Below, piece by piece: positions 1-9,390 of a stretch of DNA of 64,000 nucleotides. The notes beneath the pieces were generated by a model. It was not told the DNA's origin. It saw only the letters and a list, made by a program, of their open reading frames with translations, and searched no databases. Position 1 is the stretch's first letter, and each line of letters begins with the position of its first letter. A program made the translations under genes and the position numbers. The stretch is from Rubrobacter marinus. Lineage in GTDB: Bacteria; Actinomycetota; Rubrobacteria; Rubrobacterales; Rubrobacteraceae. The stretch spans positions 3,410,001 through 3,474,000 of the forward strand of contig NZ_CP045121.1 in assembly GCF_011492965.1 (NCBI RefSeq). The letters are read 5' to 3'.

Positions 1-74
1 GATTTTTAGAGCCCCGGGACATCTACAGCGGCCCAAGGTCTCGGCACGATCGGTTTCTCGTTCGACGGCGGCGG

Positions 75-1040
75 TTACAAACCCAGCCGCCGCATGGTCG
101 AGGCGTAGTCTCGCACGCCCTCCTCCAGCGAGAACCTCGGCTCGAAGCCGAGATCTTCGCGGGCGCGAGTCGTGTCGAAGACCGCATAGTAGTTGACGCC
201 CATGTCGAAGAAATCCAGTCCCGGTCCGATCTCTATGTCGGCGTCCGGCACGATCTTGCGTACAGCATCGGCGAAGTCTTCTAGCGCGTAGCCGTGGCCG
301 TTCGCGATATTGTAGGCCGAGTATTTCGGTCGCTCGTGGAGCGTGGCTAGCACGATGCCTTCCGCGACGTCGTCCACGTAGATGATGTCGTCGTGCTGTT
401 CGCCGCCCTTGGTTATACGGACCGGCTTCCCGGCCATGGAGTCCTCCAGCATCCGGCTGTGGATGGAGACCTTGCCGTGACGGGCCAGCTTGCCCGGCCC
501 GAAGATCGTCGCGAAGCGCAAGGAGACGAACTGCAAGCCGTAGTTGCGCTGGTAGTTCATGCCCATCCCCTCGCTCGCCACCTTACACACGTCGTACACC
601 AGTGAGGGATTGAGGGGATGATCCTCACCCACCGGCCGGTAGTTCGGATGCCCGAACTCGCCCGGCGGGATCTCCCCGTATGCAGCACGGGAGCTGGTGA
701 AGACGACGCGCTCCACGCCGGCGATGCGCGCCGCCTCCAGGACCTGCACCGTACCGAAAGCGTTGACGCGAAAGCCGTTGAGAGGGTCGTCCTGCGCGCC
801 GGACGGCATTAGGGCGGCCATGTGGATTACACGCCGGACCTCGTGCTCCTGGAAGGTCCGCACCAGGCAGGCCAGGTCGTTGATGTCGCCGCGCACCAGC
901 TCGAACCCGTCCCCCAGATCGCCGACCAGCGAGAGGTCGGGTCGGTTCTCGAACACCACGGGCGCGTGCCCGCGCTCGATAAGCTTACGGGTGACCCAGG
1001 CCCCGTTGACGCCCAGGCCACCCGTAACCAGTACTTTCAC
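75..1040 (-). CDS. NAD-dependent epimerase/dehydratase family protein
   Basis: A 321-residue extended short-chain dehydrogenase. The N-terminal Rossmann motif TGGLGVNG (residues 6-13) binds NAD(P), the TSS segment near 115-117 and the YDVCK motif (Y149, K153) give the usual catalytic Ser-Tyr-Lys set. Length fits nucleotide-sugar epimerases and related dehydrogenases, but the substrate cannot be read from sequence. It starts with GTG and lies 16 bp downstream of the small cysteine-rich subunit, so it is the last gene of the operon that begins at 7724. In that setting a small-molecule dehydrogenase or epimerase in the same catabolic route is more likely than cell-wall sugar synthesis; that is inference. 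Confidence 0.85.
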   Translation of the reverse strand: MKVLVTGGLGVNGAWVTRKLIERGHAPVVFENRPDLSLVGDLGDGFELVRGDINDLACLVRTFQEHEVRRVIHMAALMPSGAQDDPLNGFRVNAFGTVQVLEAARIAGVERVVFTSSRAAYGEIPPGEFGHPNYRPVGEDHPLNPSLVYDVCKVASEGMGMNYQRNYGLQFVSLRFATIFGPGKLARHGKVSIHSRMLEDSMAGKPVRITKGGEQHDDIIYVDDVAEGIVLATLHERPKYSAYNIANGHGYALEDFADAVRKIVPDADIEIGPGLDFFDMGVNYYAVFDTTRAREDLGFEPRFSLEEGVRDYASTMRRLGL

Positions 1041-1056
1041 CGCGGTACGCCCATCC

Positions 1057-1353
1057 CTACAACGGCCTTATCTCGTCGGCTTCCGGCACGACCTCCGTAA
1101 AAAAGGCCGTAAAGCAGTTCGGGCAGCAGTACTGACGAAAGACGACCTTCGCGTCTATGTAGGCGAAAGCATCGGCGAACACCTGCGGGCCGGCCATGCT
1201 CACCGGGCCTTCGTAGCGCGCCAGGCTGCCGAGGTAGTCCTGCCCGTCTCCGGACCCTTCGGAGAGCACGTGCGAGCAGTAGTTGCAGGCTACCTTACGC
1301 TCGCCGCCTTCCTCGACGTAGCCTACGTTGTTGTCAATGCGCGTGGTGGCCAT
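1057..1353 (-). CDS. small cysteine-rich subunit, acetone-carboxylase-gamma-like
   Basis: A 98-residue protein with two cysteine pairs, C23-x2-C26 and C77-x2-C80 (C76 also present), which looks like a zinc-binding knuckle. It starts at ATG 1353 behind a clear GGGAGGAG site and overlaps the end of the HyuB gene by 20 bp, so the two are translationally coupled. Acetone and acetophenone carboxylases consist of HyuA-like and HyuB-like subunits plus a small metal-binding subunit, so this protein is a good candidate for the third subunit of such an enzyme. It is shorter than the gamma subunit of acetone carboxylase, so the assignment rests on position and cysteines, not on a recognised full-length family match. 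Confidence 0.7.
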   Translation of the reverse strand: MATTRIDNNVGYVEEGGERKVACNYCSHVLSEGSGDGQDYLGSLARYEGPVSMAGPQVFADAFAYIDAKVVFRQYCCPNCFTAFFTEVVPEADEIRPL

Positions 1354-3337
1354 TGCCGTCTCCTCCCTGCCTCGACAGTTGGCGCCTGTTGTCTCGAATC
1401 TCGTCCCGGATGCGTTCGGTCCCGGCCGCGTCCACCTCCAGAGAGTCCTCGTCCAGGACCACGCCGTAGATTCCGCGTGCTGCGGACAGCGAGACCTTGA
1501 ACTCCTCCACGTCGTGCCGGACGGCCGCCGGGTCGCGCAGGAGCGGATCGCCGTAGCCCCCGCCCGACTGCCAGTACATGTAGTGCGCCTCCCCCGGGGC
1601 GAGGTAGCTCTCTTCCTCGCACGACTTCAGCTCGTGACGGCCCTCGATCTCCTGGAGCGAGCCGGGGATGATCCCCCGCGCGAAAAGCTCCTTCGCGTTG
1701 GCGTCGCGCACCGTCAGGTCCACCTGCGTGTTGCCGGGGTAGCCTCCGGCCAGGCCGACGTTCATCGGCACCGCCTTGCCCGAACCCGAGATGACCTGCG
1801 CCATGGGCGCCGGAGTGTCGTGCGAGATAAAGCAGAGCGAAGCAGTGACGCCACCGCGGAACTTGCCCGGACCACCGGAGTCCGTCTCCTCTCGGCGCCA
1901 GAGGTACAGCATCGGCAGCACGAACTCGTTCATCTCCACGTCCGGCATCTTGCCCATGGGAATGATGAGCAGACCGGCGGTATCCACGCCGTCGTGGTCT
2001 GAGCCGGCGCCGAACCCGGCGCCCATCGAGTCGGTGATCATGGTGGCGAACGGCTGCTCGCGCTGGTCCAGACCCGCCATCACGCACAGGTCCCAGGTGC
2101 CGCAGCAGACCGACTGGGTCCTCTGGCTGAGATCTATGTGCGTGTCCAGCATCTTCGAGAGGCATTCCGTGACGACGTTCGAGGTGGCCCACGCCGAGGC
2201 CACCGAGCCCTTGCCGATACCGCCGGGGAACGTGCAGTTGTTGAGGGTGCCTTCCTCGCTAACGATGTCTATGCAGCGCACCAGGCCACCCGCCGCCCAC
2301 GGCATGTCGCCGCACAAGACAGGGAGCATGGCGGCCGTGATGCCGCCGTACATGCCGGTGTAGGTACAGTTGATCATGCCGGACTGCGGGTCGGTGCCGG
2401 TGAAGTCGAAGGTCAGGTGGTCGTCTTTCTTGGTCATGGTGAGCACTATCTTGTGCACGCCGCGGTCGCCCTGTTTGGATTGTTCCTGGTAGCTGACGGC
2501 GTGCCACGTGCCGTCCTCCATGCTCCTCAGCCTCTCGCGCAGCCGGTGCTCGGCATCGTCCATCTGCCGCTTCATGACCGCCTTGACCGTGTCGGGGCTG
2601 TACTTGTCGATAAGGGCCCTTATCCGCTCCAACCCGACCATGTTCGCGCCCATCTTGGCGCGCAGGTCCAGGGCGACGATTTTCGGCACGCGCGAACGCC
2701 GCAGGTAGACGTCCTCCACGTCGCGCTGGATCTGGTAGTCCTTCACCATCTTGACCGGCGGCGTCGGCAGGGACTCCCAGAACACGTTCTCCGCGCGCGG
2801 CGTCCAGCTCCCCGGGGAGACGCCCCCGAGGTCCGCCTGGTGCGCAACGGCCGCCGTCCAGGCGAACAACCTGCCGTCGTGAAAGATGGGAGCGAGCAGC
2901 GCCACGTCGTTCTGGTGAAGGCCGCCGCCGACCCAGGGATCGTTCAGGAGGAACATGTCGCCCTCTTCGATACCCGGATTCTCCGCGCGGTTCTTGAGGA
3001 TCCACTTGACCGCGAGGTCTATCGAGGCGACGAGCTCGGTGTTGAAGAGCCCCACCTGCACCACGTCGCCGTACTCGTCGGTGACGGCGACGTCGAAGTC
3101 GTTGCACTCTGTGACGACCAGGGAGCCGGACATCCGCTTGAGCGCCTCGCCCATCATGTCCGTGATCGCCCACATCCTGTGGCGCACGACCTCGTAGGTG
3201 AGCGGATCGACGGCCTGGACTTCTTCCTCGGAGACGGAGTGGAGCTTGACGCTGGACGGAATACCCTTGATCACCTCCTCCAGCGGAAGGATGCGGCTGT
3301 TGAAGACTTCCGAACCGGGGACCGGCACAAAGGCCAT
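1334..3337 (-). CDS. hydantoinase B/oxoprolinase family protein (HyuB-like)
   Basis: A 667-residue protein of the HyuB/AcxB family. It opens with the family segment DPLTYEVVRHRMWAI and carries conserved blocks such as NDPWVGGGLHQNDV and a C-terminal GGGYGDPLLRDP. These proteins pair with HyuA proteins in ATP-dependent hydantoin hydrolysis, 5-oxoprolinase or acetone/acetophenone carboxylation. The reading frame is open further upstream, but ATG 3337 is chosen because AAGGAGGAG precedes it and it overlaps the HyuA stop codon by one base (TAATG). The small cysteine-rich subunit that follows argues for a carboxylase rather than a simple hydantoinase, but the substrate is unknown. Confidence 0.85.
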   Translation of the reverse strand: MAFVPVPGSEVFNSRILPLEEVIKGIPSSVKLHSVSEEEVQAVDPLTYEVVRHRMWAITDMMGEALKRMSGSLVVTECNDFDVAVTDEYGDVVQVGLFNTELVASIDLAVKWILKNRAENPGIEEGDMFLLNDPWVGGGLHQNDVALLAPIFHDGRLFAWTAAVAHQADLGGVSPGSWTPRAENVFWESLPTPPVKMVKDYQIQRDVEDVYLRRSRVPKIVALDLRAKMGANMVGLERIRALIDKYSPDTVKAVMKRQMDDAEHRLRERLRSMEDGTWHAVSYQEQSKQGDRGVHKIVLTMTKKDDHLTFDFTGTDPQSGMINCTYTGMYGGITAAMLPVLCGDMPWAAGGLVRCIDIVSEEGTLNNCTFPGGIGKGSVASAWATSNVVTECLSKMLDTHIDLSQRTQSVCCGTWDLCVMAGLDQREQPFATMITDSMGAGFGAGSDHDGVDTAGLLIIPMGKMPDVEMNEFVLPMLYLWRREETDSGGPGKFRGGVTASLCFISHDTPAPMAQVISGSGKAVPMNVGLAGGYPGNTQVDLTVRDANAKELFARGIIPGSLQEIEGRHELKSCEEESYLAPGEAHYMYWQSGGGYGDPLLRDPAAVRHDVEEFKVSLSAARGIYGVVLDEDSLEVDAAGTERIRDEIRDNRRQLSRQGGDGNGHHAH

Positions 3338-5451
3338 TACTCTCCTCCTTGCCCGTAGCGAATAACGACGTTGCCGAGGTGGTCCACGGAGCCCGTCGAG
3401 CCGGCGGAGATCACCACGGTAGTAGTGGGCGCCTCGACGACGGCGGGGCCTTCTAGGACGTGGCCGGCGGCCAGCTTGCCGTAGTCGTATATCGGCGTCT
3501 CCCGCCATCCGAGGCGCGTATCGAGCAAAACTCTGCGGTGTTCCTTCAGGGCGCCTTTAGCGGTGTAGCCGTTCGCGCTGGGCGCCTCCGGCAGCTGGGG
3601 CTTGAACGGCAGGTGGCCGGTGGCGAAGACCCGGTAGGTGATGAACTGAAACCCCGCTTCGCTGAAGCCCGTACCCTTGCCGAACAGAGTGGCGTACTTC
3701 TCCTCGAAATCTGCGGCGATCTGGGCGATGTCCCCCTCGTCGAGCTTGCCGTTCTTGACAGGGGTCGGCACCTCGAAGATTTGCATCGTGTAGCGGATGT
3801 CGATCTCGCGCTGCACCGTTACGTCGGCGAACTTGACCCCTTGGGCATCCAGCCGCGCCCGAACGTCCCTCTCCAGCTGCTCGAAGTTGCTGTTGAGGTT
3901 CTCGGCGCCCACCGGGAAGTTGGCCGGGTCGGAGAGCTCGGCCGAGAGCACCACGTCGGACGCCGCGAGCCCGTAGGCCGAGAAGACCGCGGCGGTCTGG
4001 CCCAGGGGCACGACGATCTCCTGTACCCCCAGCTCGGCGCCGTAGGCGAAGCAATGCACGGGCCCGGCGCCGCCGAAGGCGTACATCGCGAAGTCGCGCG
4101 GGTCGTACCCGGTCTCGACCACGACCTTACGCACGAGGTCCGCGGTCTGGGCGTTCTGGATCTCGAAGACCGCCGCCGCGGCCTCCTCCGCGCTGAGGCC
4201 CAGGGGATCGCCGATCTGCTCCTTCAGCGCCTTTTTCGCCAGCTCCACGTCTAGGAGCCTCTTGCCGCCGAGGAAAAAGTCCGGGTTGATGATACCGAGC
4301 ACGAGGTCGGCGTCGGTGACCGTCGGCTCCTCGCCGCCCGCGCCGTAGCAGGCCGGTCCCGGCGAGGCGCCCGCGCTCCGAGGACCTACCCGCAGGTTGC
4401 CGCCCTCGTCCAGCCAGGCTATGGCACCCCCGCCGCTGCCGATGGAGTTCACCTGCATCATCGGAACGTTGAGGTTGTACTGGTTCATGGTCGTGGTGTT
4501 GGTGAACACGGCCTCGCCATCGACCACGAGGCCGACCAGGAAAGTGGTCCCGCCGACGTCCGTCGAGATGATGTTCTTGTGCCCCAGCCGCTCGCCCAGC
4601 ATCGTCGCCCCGACCACGCCCCCGGTCAGCACCGACCCGATCGTCGTGATGGCATAACCCGGGGCCTCCTCGGCGGAAACGGTCCCGCCGGAGCCCTGCA
4701 TGATCAACAACGGAGCTTGCAGGCCCATCTGCGTCAGGTCGCTCTTGAGCGGCTTCAGGTAGTCGCGCAGCGTCGGGCCGACCTGGGTGCTCATTATCGT
4801 GGTGGCGTTGCGCGCGTACTCGCGGATGCGCGGGCTGATCTCGCTGGACAGCCCCACGTAGAGATCGGGGGCCATCTCGTGCACGATCTCGCGGATGCGC
4901 CGCTCGTGCGCCGGGTTGAGGAAGGACCAGAGCAAAGATACCGCGATGGCCTCGACCCCTTCGTCGAGCAGCTCGCGCACGGCCTGGCGCGCCTCGTCTT
5001 CGTTCAGGGCAACCATGACGGAGCCCTTGTAGTCGACGCGCTCGGTGACCTCCTTGGCGCGGCGTTTCGGGATCAAGGGCGCGGGCTTGCGCGTGGCGAT
5101 GATGTCCCGGACCTCTTCCGGCCCCAGGCCGGCGTAGCGGCCCTCCAGGTTCATGATGTAGATGGAGTCGCGGTGCCCCTTGGTGGTTATGAAGCCGACC
5201 TTCGAGACGTTGCCAGTCACCAGGGCGTTCAGGGTCGCCGTGGTGCCGTGCGCGATATAAGACGTCTCCCCGAACAGCTGCTCCACCGGCCGGTCCAGCC
5301 GGTTGGCGAGCTCGGTAACTGCCTGCAATACCCCGCGCGAAAAGTCCGCCGGGGTCGACGGGGCCTTGGCCGAGACGATGTTCCCGTTATCGTCGGCGGC
5401 GAATGCGTCGGTGAAAGTCCCGCCGACGTCCACCCCAATGACGTAGGTCAT
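3337..5451 (-). CDS. hydantoinase/oxoprolinase family protein (HyuA-like)
   Basis: A 704-residue HyuA/AcxA family protein with the actin-like ATPase fold. The phosphate-binding motif VGGTFTDAF is near residues 9-17, HGTTATLNAL near 68-77, and a second glycine-rich loop DVGGTT at 298-303. It acts with HyuB to activate a substrate carbonyl with ATP. Start ATG 5451 follows GGGAGGAG. It sits 44 bp after a zinc alcohol dehydrogenase gene and one base overlaps HyuB. Two alcohol dehydrogenases immediately upstream suggest that a secondary alcohol is oxidised to a ketone which HyuAB plus the small subunit then carboxylates; this parallels acetone and acetophenone metabolism but is inferred from context. 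Confidence 0.87.
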   Translation of the reverse strand: MTYVIGVDVGGTFTDAFAADDNGNIVSAKAPSTPADFSRGVLQAVTELANRLDRPVEQLFGETSYIAHGTTATLNALVTGNVSKVGFITTKGHRDSIYIMNLEGRYAGLGPEEVRDIIATRKPAPLIPKRRAKEVTERVDYKGSVMVALNEDEARQAVRELLDEGVEAIAVSLLWSFLNPAHERRIREIVHEMAPDLYVGLSSEISPRIREYARNATTIMSTQVGPTLRDYLKPLKSDLTQMGLQAPLLIMQGSGGTVSAEEAPGYAITTIGSVLTGGVVGATMLGERLGHKNIISTDVGGTTFLVGLVVDGEAVFTNTTTMNQYNLNVPMMQVNSIGSGGGAIAWLDEGGNLRVGPRSAGASPGPACYGAGGEEPTVTDADLVLGIINPDFFLGGKRLLDVELAKKALKEQIGDPLGLSAEEAAAAVFEIQNAQTADLVRKVVVETGYDPRDFAMYAFGGAGPVHCFAYGAELGVQEIVVPLGQTAAVFSAYGLAASDVVLSAELSDPANFPVGAENLNSNFEQLERDVRARLDAQGVKFADVTVQREIDIRYTMQIFEVPTPVKNGKLDEGDIAQIAADFEEKYATLFGKGTGFSEAGFQFITYRVFATGHLPFKPQLPEAPSANGYTAKGALKEHRRVLLDTRLGWRETPIYDYGKLAAGHVLEGPAVVEAPTTTVVISAGSTGSVDHLGNVVIRYGQGGE

Positions 5452-5495
5452 GCGCGACTCCTCCCTTCCAGCTTGACGTTAGTCACGTTTCCCAC

Positions 5496-6599
5496 TCAAA
5501 CTCCGTTCGGTGCGATCGTCACCTTTATCGGTGAGACGTCCGGCAGTTCCCGTCCGGCGGTGAGCACGGCCTCTTGCGCCCTCTCGAGAGGGAAGCGGTG
5601 GGTCACGAGCGATTCGAACGGGTACTTGTGCTGGCGCGCCAGGTCGATGGCCCGGCGCATGGACCAGCTATCGTTGGTAAAGACGCCTTGCAGACGGATC
5701 TCCTTGTAGAGCAAGGTGTCCAGCGGCATCGGAGAGAGCGTCCCGTCGCCCGTAACGCCGGCGCTGATCACCGTGCCCATCGGCCGCACCAGTTCGAGCG
5801 ACTTACGCACCGCCTGACCGCTCCCCGTCACGTCGATCACGGCGTCGGCCATGTCGCCGCCGGTGAGCTCACTCACCCGCTCCACCACGTCTTCATTATC
5901 CACGTCGAGGACCGCGCTGGCACCGAACGAAGCGGCCATCTCTAGGCGGTAGCCGTCGATGCCGAGGCCGGTGGCTACGACGGGATCGGCGCCAGCCTCC
6001 CGCGCCACGGCCACGCAGGAGAGACCGATCGGGTCTACCCCCTGTACCACCACCGCGTCGCCCAGACGCACACCGGCCTGCTTGATCGTCCACTGGATGG
6101 CATTGGAGATGGCGACGTTGAGCAGGATAGCGAGGTCGGGCGAGAGATCATCCGGCAGCTTGTGGACCAGGCTCCCGGGGGCCAGATACATACACTCGCT
6201 GTACGCCCCCCACAGGTGAGGCGGGCGCTCGGCGGAGACGAACGTACCGTAGCCGACGCGCTCGGTGCAATAACGGTAGCTACCTTCTATGCAAGAGCGG
6301 CAGAAACCACACCGGACCATGGCCTCCACCGCCACCCTGTCGCCCTCGACCACCTCCCAACGACGGGAGGCGACCGGTCCGATCTTCGCGATCCGGCCCG
6401 TGATCTCGTGCCCCAGGATCAAGGGCAGATCTGCGTACCTGACGGCACCGTGAAGGAGATCCACGTCGGTGTGGCATATGCCGGTCCGCTCGACCTCGAT
6501 GAGCGCGTCGTCCTCGCGTATCTCAGGGACCGGGAACTCGCGCATCGCGATGCTGTCGAGAGCTTCAAGCACCGCGCTCCGGGACCTCTTGGCTGTCAT
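5496..6599 (-). CDS. zinc-dependent alcohol dehydrogenase (MDR family)
   Basis: A 367-residue medium-chain dehydrogenase. Catalytic zinc ligands are visible in GICHTDVDLLHG and GHEITG, and the structural zinc lobe in CGFCRSCIEGSYRYC. A Rossmann domain follows (VVVQGVDPIGLSC). The stop of the preceding dehydrogenase is only 3 bp upstream, so the two are co-transcribed. It is clearly a different enzyme from its neighbour and not a recent duplicate. The probable role is oxidation of an alcohol to the ketone or aldehyde used by the HyuAB complex encoded next; substrate unknown. Confidence 0.88.
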   Translation of the reverse strand: MTAKRSRSAVLEALDSIAMREFPVPEIREDDALIEVERTGICHTDVDLLHGAVRYADLPLILGHEITGRIAKIGPVASRRWEVVEGDRVAVEAMVRCGFCRSCIEGSYRYCTERVGYGTFVSAERPPHLWGAYSECMYLAPGSLVHKLPDDLSPDLAILLNVAISNAIQWTIKQAGVRLGDAVVVQGVDPIGLSCVAVAREAGADPVVATGLGIDGYRLEMAASFGASAVLDVDNEDVVERVSELTGGDMADAVIDVTGSGQAVRKSLELVRPMGTVISAGVTGDGTLSPMPLDTLLYKEIRLQGVFTNDSWSMRRAIDLARQHKYPFESLVTHRFPLERAQEAVLTAGRELPDVSPIKVTIAPNGV

Positions 6600-6602
6600 G
6601 AG

Positions 6603-7724
6603 CTAACCTTGCATGCTAGGGATGATCACCGGTTTCACCTCGCGCATGGCCTTCATGGATTCGAGCGCGTCGTTGACCCCGGAGAGCCCGTACTTGTTGC
6701 CGAGCAGCTCGTGGAACGGAAACTTCTCCTGGTGGTCGCTGAGGAACTGCAGGGCACGGTAGTAGTGGGAGATGTCCGCGCTCATGGTCCCGGCCACGGT
6801 CAGCTGGCGCAGGTTGAAGTACGTCCCACTGATCTCCACGGGGTTCGGGTCAGCTTGGCCAAGGATGAGGTAGCGTCCCCCGCGGCGGATCAGGTTCATC
6901 CCCTCCACGAAAGCCGCGCCTGCGCCGCTGCACTCCACGACGAGGTCGGCACCGCGGCCCTCCGTCAGCTCCAGCACCCTCTCCCGTCGCTCGGAGACAT
7001 CGGTCTCCCCGATGTCGAAGGTATGGTTCGCGCCCCACCTCCCGGCGAGCTCCAGACGGCTCGCGGGAGCGCCTATGCATATCGTCTGTCGCGCCCCGGA
7101 CTGGATGGCGAAGGCAAGGGCATACAGCCCGACAGGTCCGCTGCCCTGTATCACGACGGTGTCTATAGTTTCGATTTTTCCGATCTTCTCGTAGCCGTGC
7201 ACAATGGTGCGGAAGGCGCAGGTGGAGGAAGCCGCGAGCGCAGGATCGAGGTTCTCGGGGACCTTGACCACGTCGCACAGCGGCATTACGTAGGCGTACT
7301 CGGAGAACCCACCGGTCAGGTGCGGGAACTGATCCGCCGAGCCCCAGCCGTACATCCGTGCGTTCGCACACGCCGTCGGCTGCTTGGAGATGGTGCACCA
7401 GAAGCAGCGCCCGCACCAGGCGTACGACCACGCCACGAGGTCGCCCTCCTGCAACGGCCTGCCCAGGGCGTCCGTCCTGCGGTCCTTCCCCAGCACTGCA
7501 ATGCGACCCACTATCTCGTGCCCCATGACGAGCGGTAGCTTGGAGAGACCGGCGCTGGCGTACTCACCCTGATGGATGTGTACGTCCGTGCCGCACATGG
7601 TACTCGCCTCTACCTCGACGATCATCGCGTCGGGCTCCAGCTCCGGAACGTCGATCTCCCGGACCTCCAGCGGCTGTTTGTACTCGTTCAACACGGCAGC
7701 CGCGCTCTTCTTCGGATAAGGCAT
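6603..7724 (-). CDS. zinc-dependent alcohol dehydrogenase (MDR family)
   Basis: A 373-residue medium-chain zinc dehydrogenase and the first gene of the operon running down to position 75. Catalytic zinc residues lie in MCGTDVHIHQGE and MGHEIVGRI; the structural zinc lobe is unusual in spacing (CGRCFWC followed by a later cysteine). The NAD-binding core reads VIQGSGPVGLYAL. The gene follows a promoter with a GTTCG-N7-CGAAC operator (7775-7826), so it probably responds to the IclR-family regulator at 38365. Substrate not determinable; an aliphatic or aryl alcohol fits the regulon. Confidence 0.88.
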   Translation of the reverse strand: MPYPKKSAAAVLNEYKQPLEVREIDVPELEPDAMIVEVEASTMCGTDVHIHQGEYASAGLSKLPLVMGHEIVGRIAVLGKDRRTDALGRPLQEGDLVAWSYAWCGRCFWCTISKQPTACANARMYGWGSADQFPHLTGGFSEYAYVMPLCDVVKVPENLDPALAASSTCAFRTIVHGYEKIGKIETIDTVVIQGSGPVGLYALAFAIQSGARQTICIGAPASRLELAGRWGANHTFDIGETDVSERRERVLELTEGRGADLVVECSGAGAAFVEGMNLIRRGGRYLILGQADPNPVEISGTYFNLRQLTVAGTMSADISHYYRALQFLSDHQEKFPFHELLGNKYGLSGVNDALESMKAMREVKPVIIPSMQG

Positions 7725-7774
7725 CTACCCTACCTTCCCCAAGCCTCGAAACCAGGTGTTCCGCAACAGGGAGC

Positions 7775-7826
7775 ACGATATAGAAGCGGAATTTTCCACG
7801 CAATTATCTGTTCGGTTTGGTCGAAC
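7775..7826 (-). promoter_or_regulatory. IclR-type operator plus promoter of the ADH-HyuAB operon
   Basis: The operator GTTCG-N7-CGAAC is at 7810-7826 and its symmetry extends to 21 bp (7808-7828, CT/AG flanks). On the minus strand the operator is followed after 6 bp by TTGCGT (7798-7803), then exactly 17 bp, then TATCGT (7775-7780). This matches the layout at the other sites of the family in this window. Confidence 0.75.
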
Positions 7827-7850
7827 AGACTGTGTTCACCTACTCTCTCA

Positions 7851-8624
7851 TCAGGAGAACGGGGCTCGCCCATCACCGCCGATCTGGTATCGGTTGGTCC
7901 ATTGGATCAGACGGGCCAGAGCCGCATTCAGGAGCAGCGCGAAGATGAAGATCAGGAATATGAGCGCGTACATCTCGGCGACTCGAAACTGTGCGTAGAA
8001 CTCTATCGCACGAAACCCTAGCCCAGCCTGCGCCACCGAGGTTTCCGCTAAAAGTGCGCCGGTTATGGCGACACCCAGTCCAAGCCGCATACCGGAAAGG
8101 ACCGCTCCAAAGGTCGAGGGCAAGTAAATTTTGGAGTAGATCTGCCCTCGGCTAGCCCCTAACGAACGCGCTGCTCGGACAAAGATCGGTTTTACCTCCC
8201 TCACCGCGAGGGCGGTATTGACTGCGATCGGGAAGAACGCCGAGAGGGCCGCGATTCCTATCTTCGACTCCACCCCGACCCCAAGGGTAAGGATAAAAAT
8301 GGGGAGCAATATTATCTTCGGTATCGCGCCCAGATAGTAGAAAAGCGGGTCGAAAAGTCGATAGAGGTAGTCGCTTGTTCCGAGCGGCGCACCAACGAGT
8401 AGGGCAAGGGCACAGCCGATTGCGAATCCCCAACCGATCTCGTACGCGGACACTATAATGTGCAGCCACATATCGTTTGAGGCGAGTAGTTCCACAAGAC
8501 TCGTCATCACCTCGCTGAAGGGTGGGAAAATCTCGCGCAGTATTAACCCGCTGCGTCCCAGAACTTCCCACAGCGCAAGAACCAGAATGATCGTTCCAAG
8601 CTGAATCTTGAGAGACTGGTTCAC
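7851..8624 (-). CDS. ABC transporter permease (SsuC/TauC family)
   Basis: A 257-residue inner-membrane protein with about six hydrophobic segments and the EAA loop typical of the nitrate/sulfonate/taurine permease group (VRAARSLGASRGQIYSKIYL). It starts with GTG at 8624, only 1 bp after the stop of the preceding permease gene, and is the last gene of the transporter block. With its partner it should form a heteromeric channel for the substrate delivered by the lipoprotein encoded at 9391. In this setting aromatic carboxylates or sulfonates are more plausible than taurine, but specificity is not visible. Confidence 0.9.
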   Translation of the reverse strand: MNQSLKIQLGTIILVLALWEVLGRSGLILREIFPPFSEVMTSLVELLASNDMWLHIIVSAYEIGWGFAIGCALALLVGAPLGTSDYLYRLFDPLFYYLGAIPKIILLPIFILTLGVGVESKIGIAALSAFFPIAVNTALAVREVKPIFVRAARSLGASRGQIYSKIYLPSTFGAVLSGMRLGLGVAITGALLAETSVAQAGLGFRAIEFYAQFRVAEMYALIFLIFIFALLLNAALARLIQWTNRYQIGGDGRAPFS

Positions 8625-8625
8625 G

Positions 8626-9378
8626 CTATCTCCTCACGGCATTCTCGACACGCTGTGTCAGATAGATGAAAAGCACCGATATCGCCACGACTAGCGTGAT
8701 CCCCGAGTACAGTTCGTCAGTGCTCAGGCGCAGGGAGGTCTCCGCCACAAGCTTGCCAAGGCCGCCTATCTGAACTATGTACTCCATCGCCACCACGCCA
8801 ATGAGTATGTAGGTCAGTCCGAGCCGCAGCCCGGTGAAGATGGTAGGAGCGGCGGCCGGTAGCAGGATGTAGCGGAAACGGTCCCGTGTCGATAGGTTCA
8901 TGCTCGCCGCAACCTTGAGCAACGTCGGGCTCACCCCGGCGAAAGCCTGGCGGGTAAAAAGGATGACAGGCAGCACGCCGAAGATCGCTCCCTGGGCGAT
9001 GATCGCCAGGGGCGTACGCCCGAAGATGACCAGGAAGATGGGGTAGAGCAGGATGATCGGTGAGGCGAACAGGCCAGCTATCAGCGGCTCATATGCGACA
9101 CCCAGACGACGGCTACGCCAGAGCAGGTATCCGATCCCCACGCCTACCACGCTCGCGAACAAGAAGGCCGCCGCGGTCTCGTAGAACGTGATGCCTACGA
9201 GCGTGAGGAACTCCCTGTCCACCAGATCCCGCAGCACTTGCGGGATCAACTCCGAGGGGAGCACCACGAAAAAACGGTTGATCAAACCAATGCGTATGGC
9301 TAGTTCGAGCAGTATCAGGAGAGTCAGCACCAGGAGCAGCCTCGCGAGGTACAGCGGCGGAGCCTTGCGTCGCTTCAC
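8626..9378 (-). CDS. ABC transporter permease (SsuC/TauC family)
   Basis: A 250-residue polytopic membrane protein, second permease of the same importer. The EAA loop region reads LLKVAASMNLSTRDRFRYILLP. It lies 12 bp downstream of the binding-protein gene and 1 bp upstream of the other permease. Having two different permeases rather than a homodimer is common in riboflavin/thiamine-precursor and aromatic-acid members of this family. Confidence 0.9.
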   Translation of the reverse strand: MKRRKAPPLYLARLLLVLTLLILLELAIRIGLINRFFVVLPSELIPQVLRDLVDREFLTLVGITFYETAAAFLFASVVGVGIGYLLWRSRRLGVAYEPLIAGLFASPIILLYPIFLVIFGRTPLAIIAQGAIFGVLPVILFTRQAFAGVSPTLLKVAASMNLSTRDRFRYILLPAAAPTIFTGLRLGLTYILIGVVAMEYIVQIGGLGKLVAETSLRLSTDELYSGITLVVAISVLFIYLTQRVENAVRR

Positions 9379-9390
9379 GAACGCCCTCCT

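Noticed and set aside
1..74. Possible gene fragment at the left edge
   Set aside because: 74 bp past the epimerase stop with no recognisable coding or hairpin signal.
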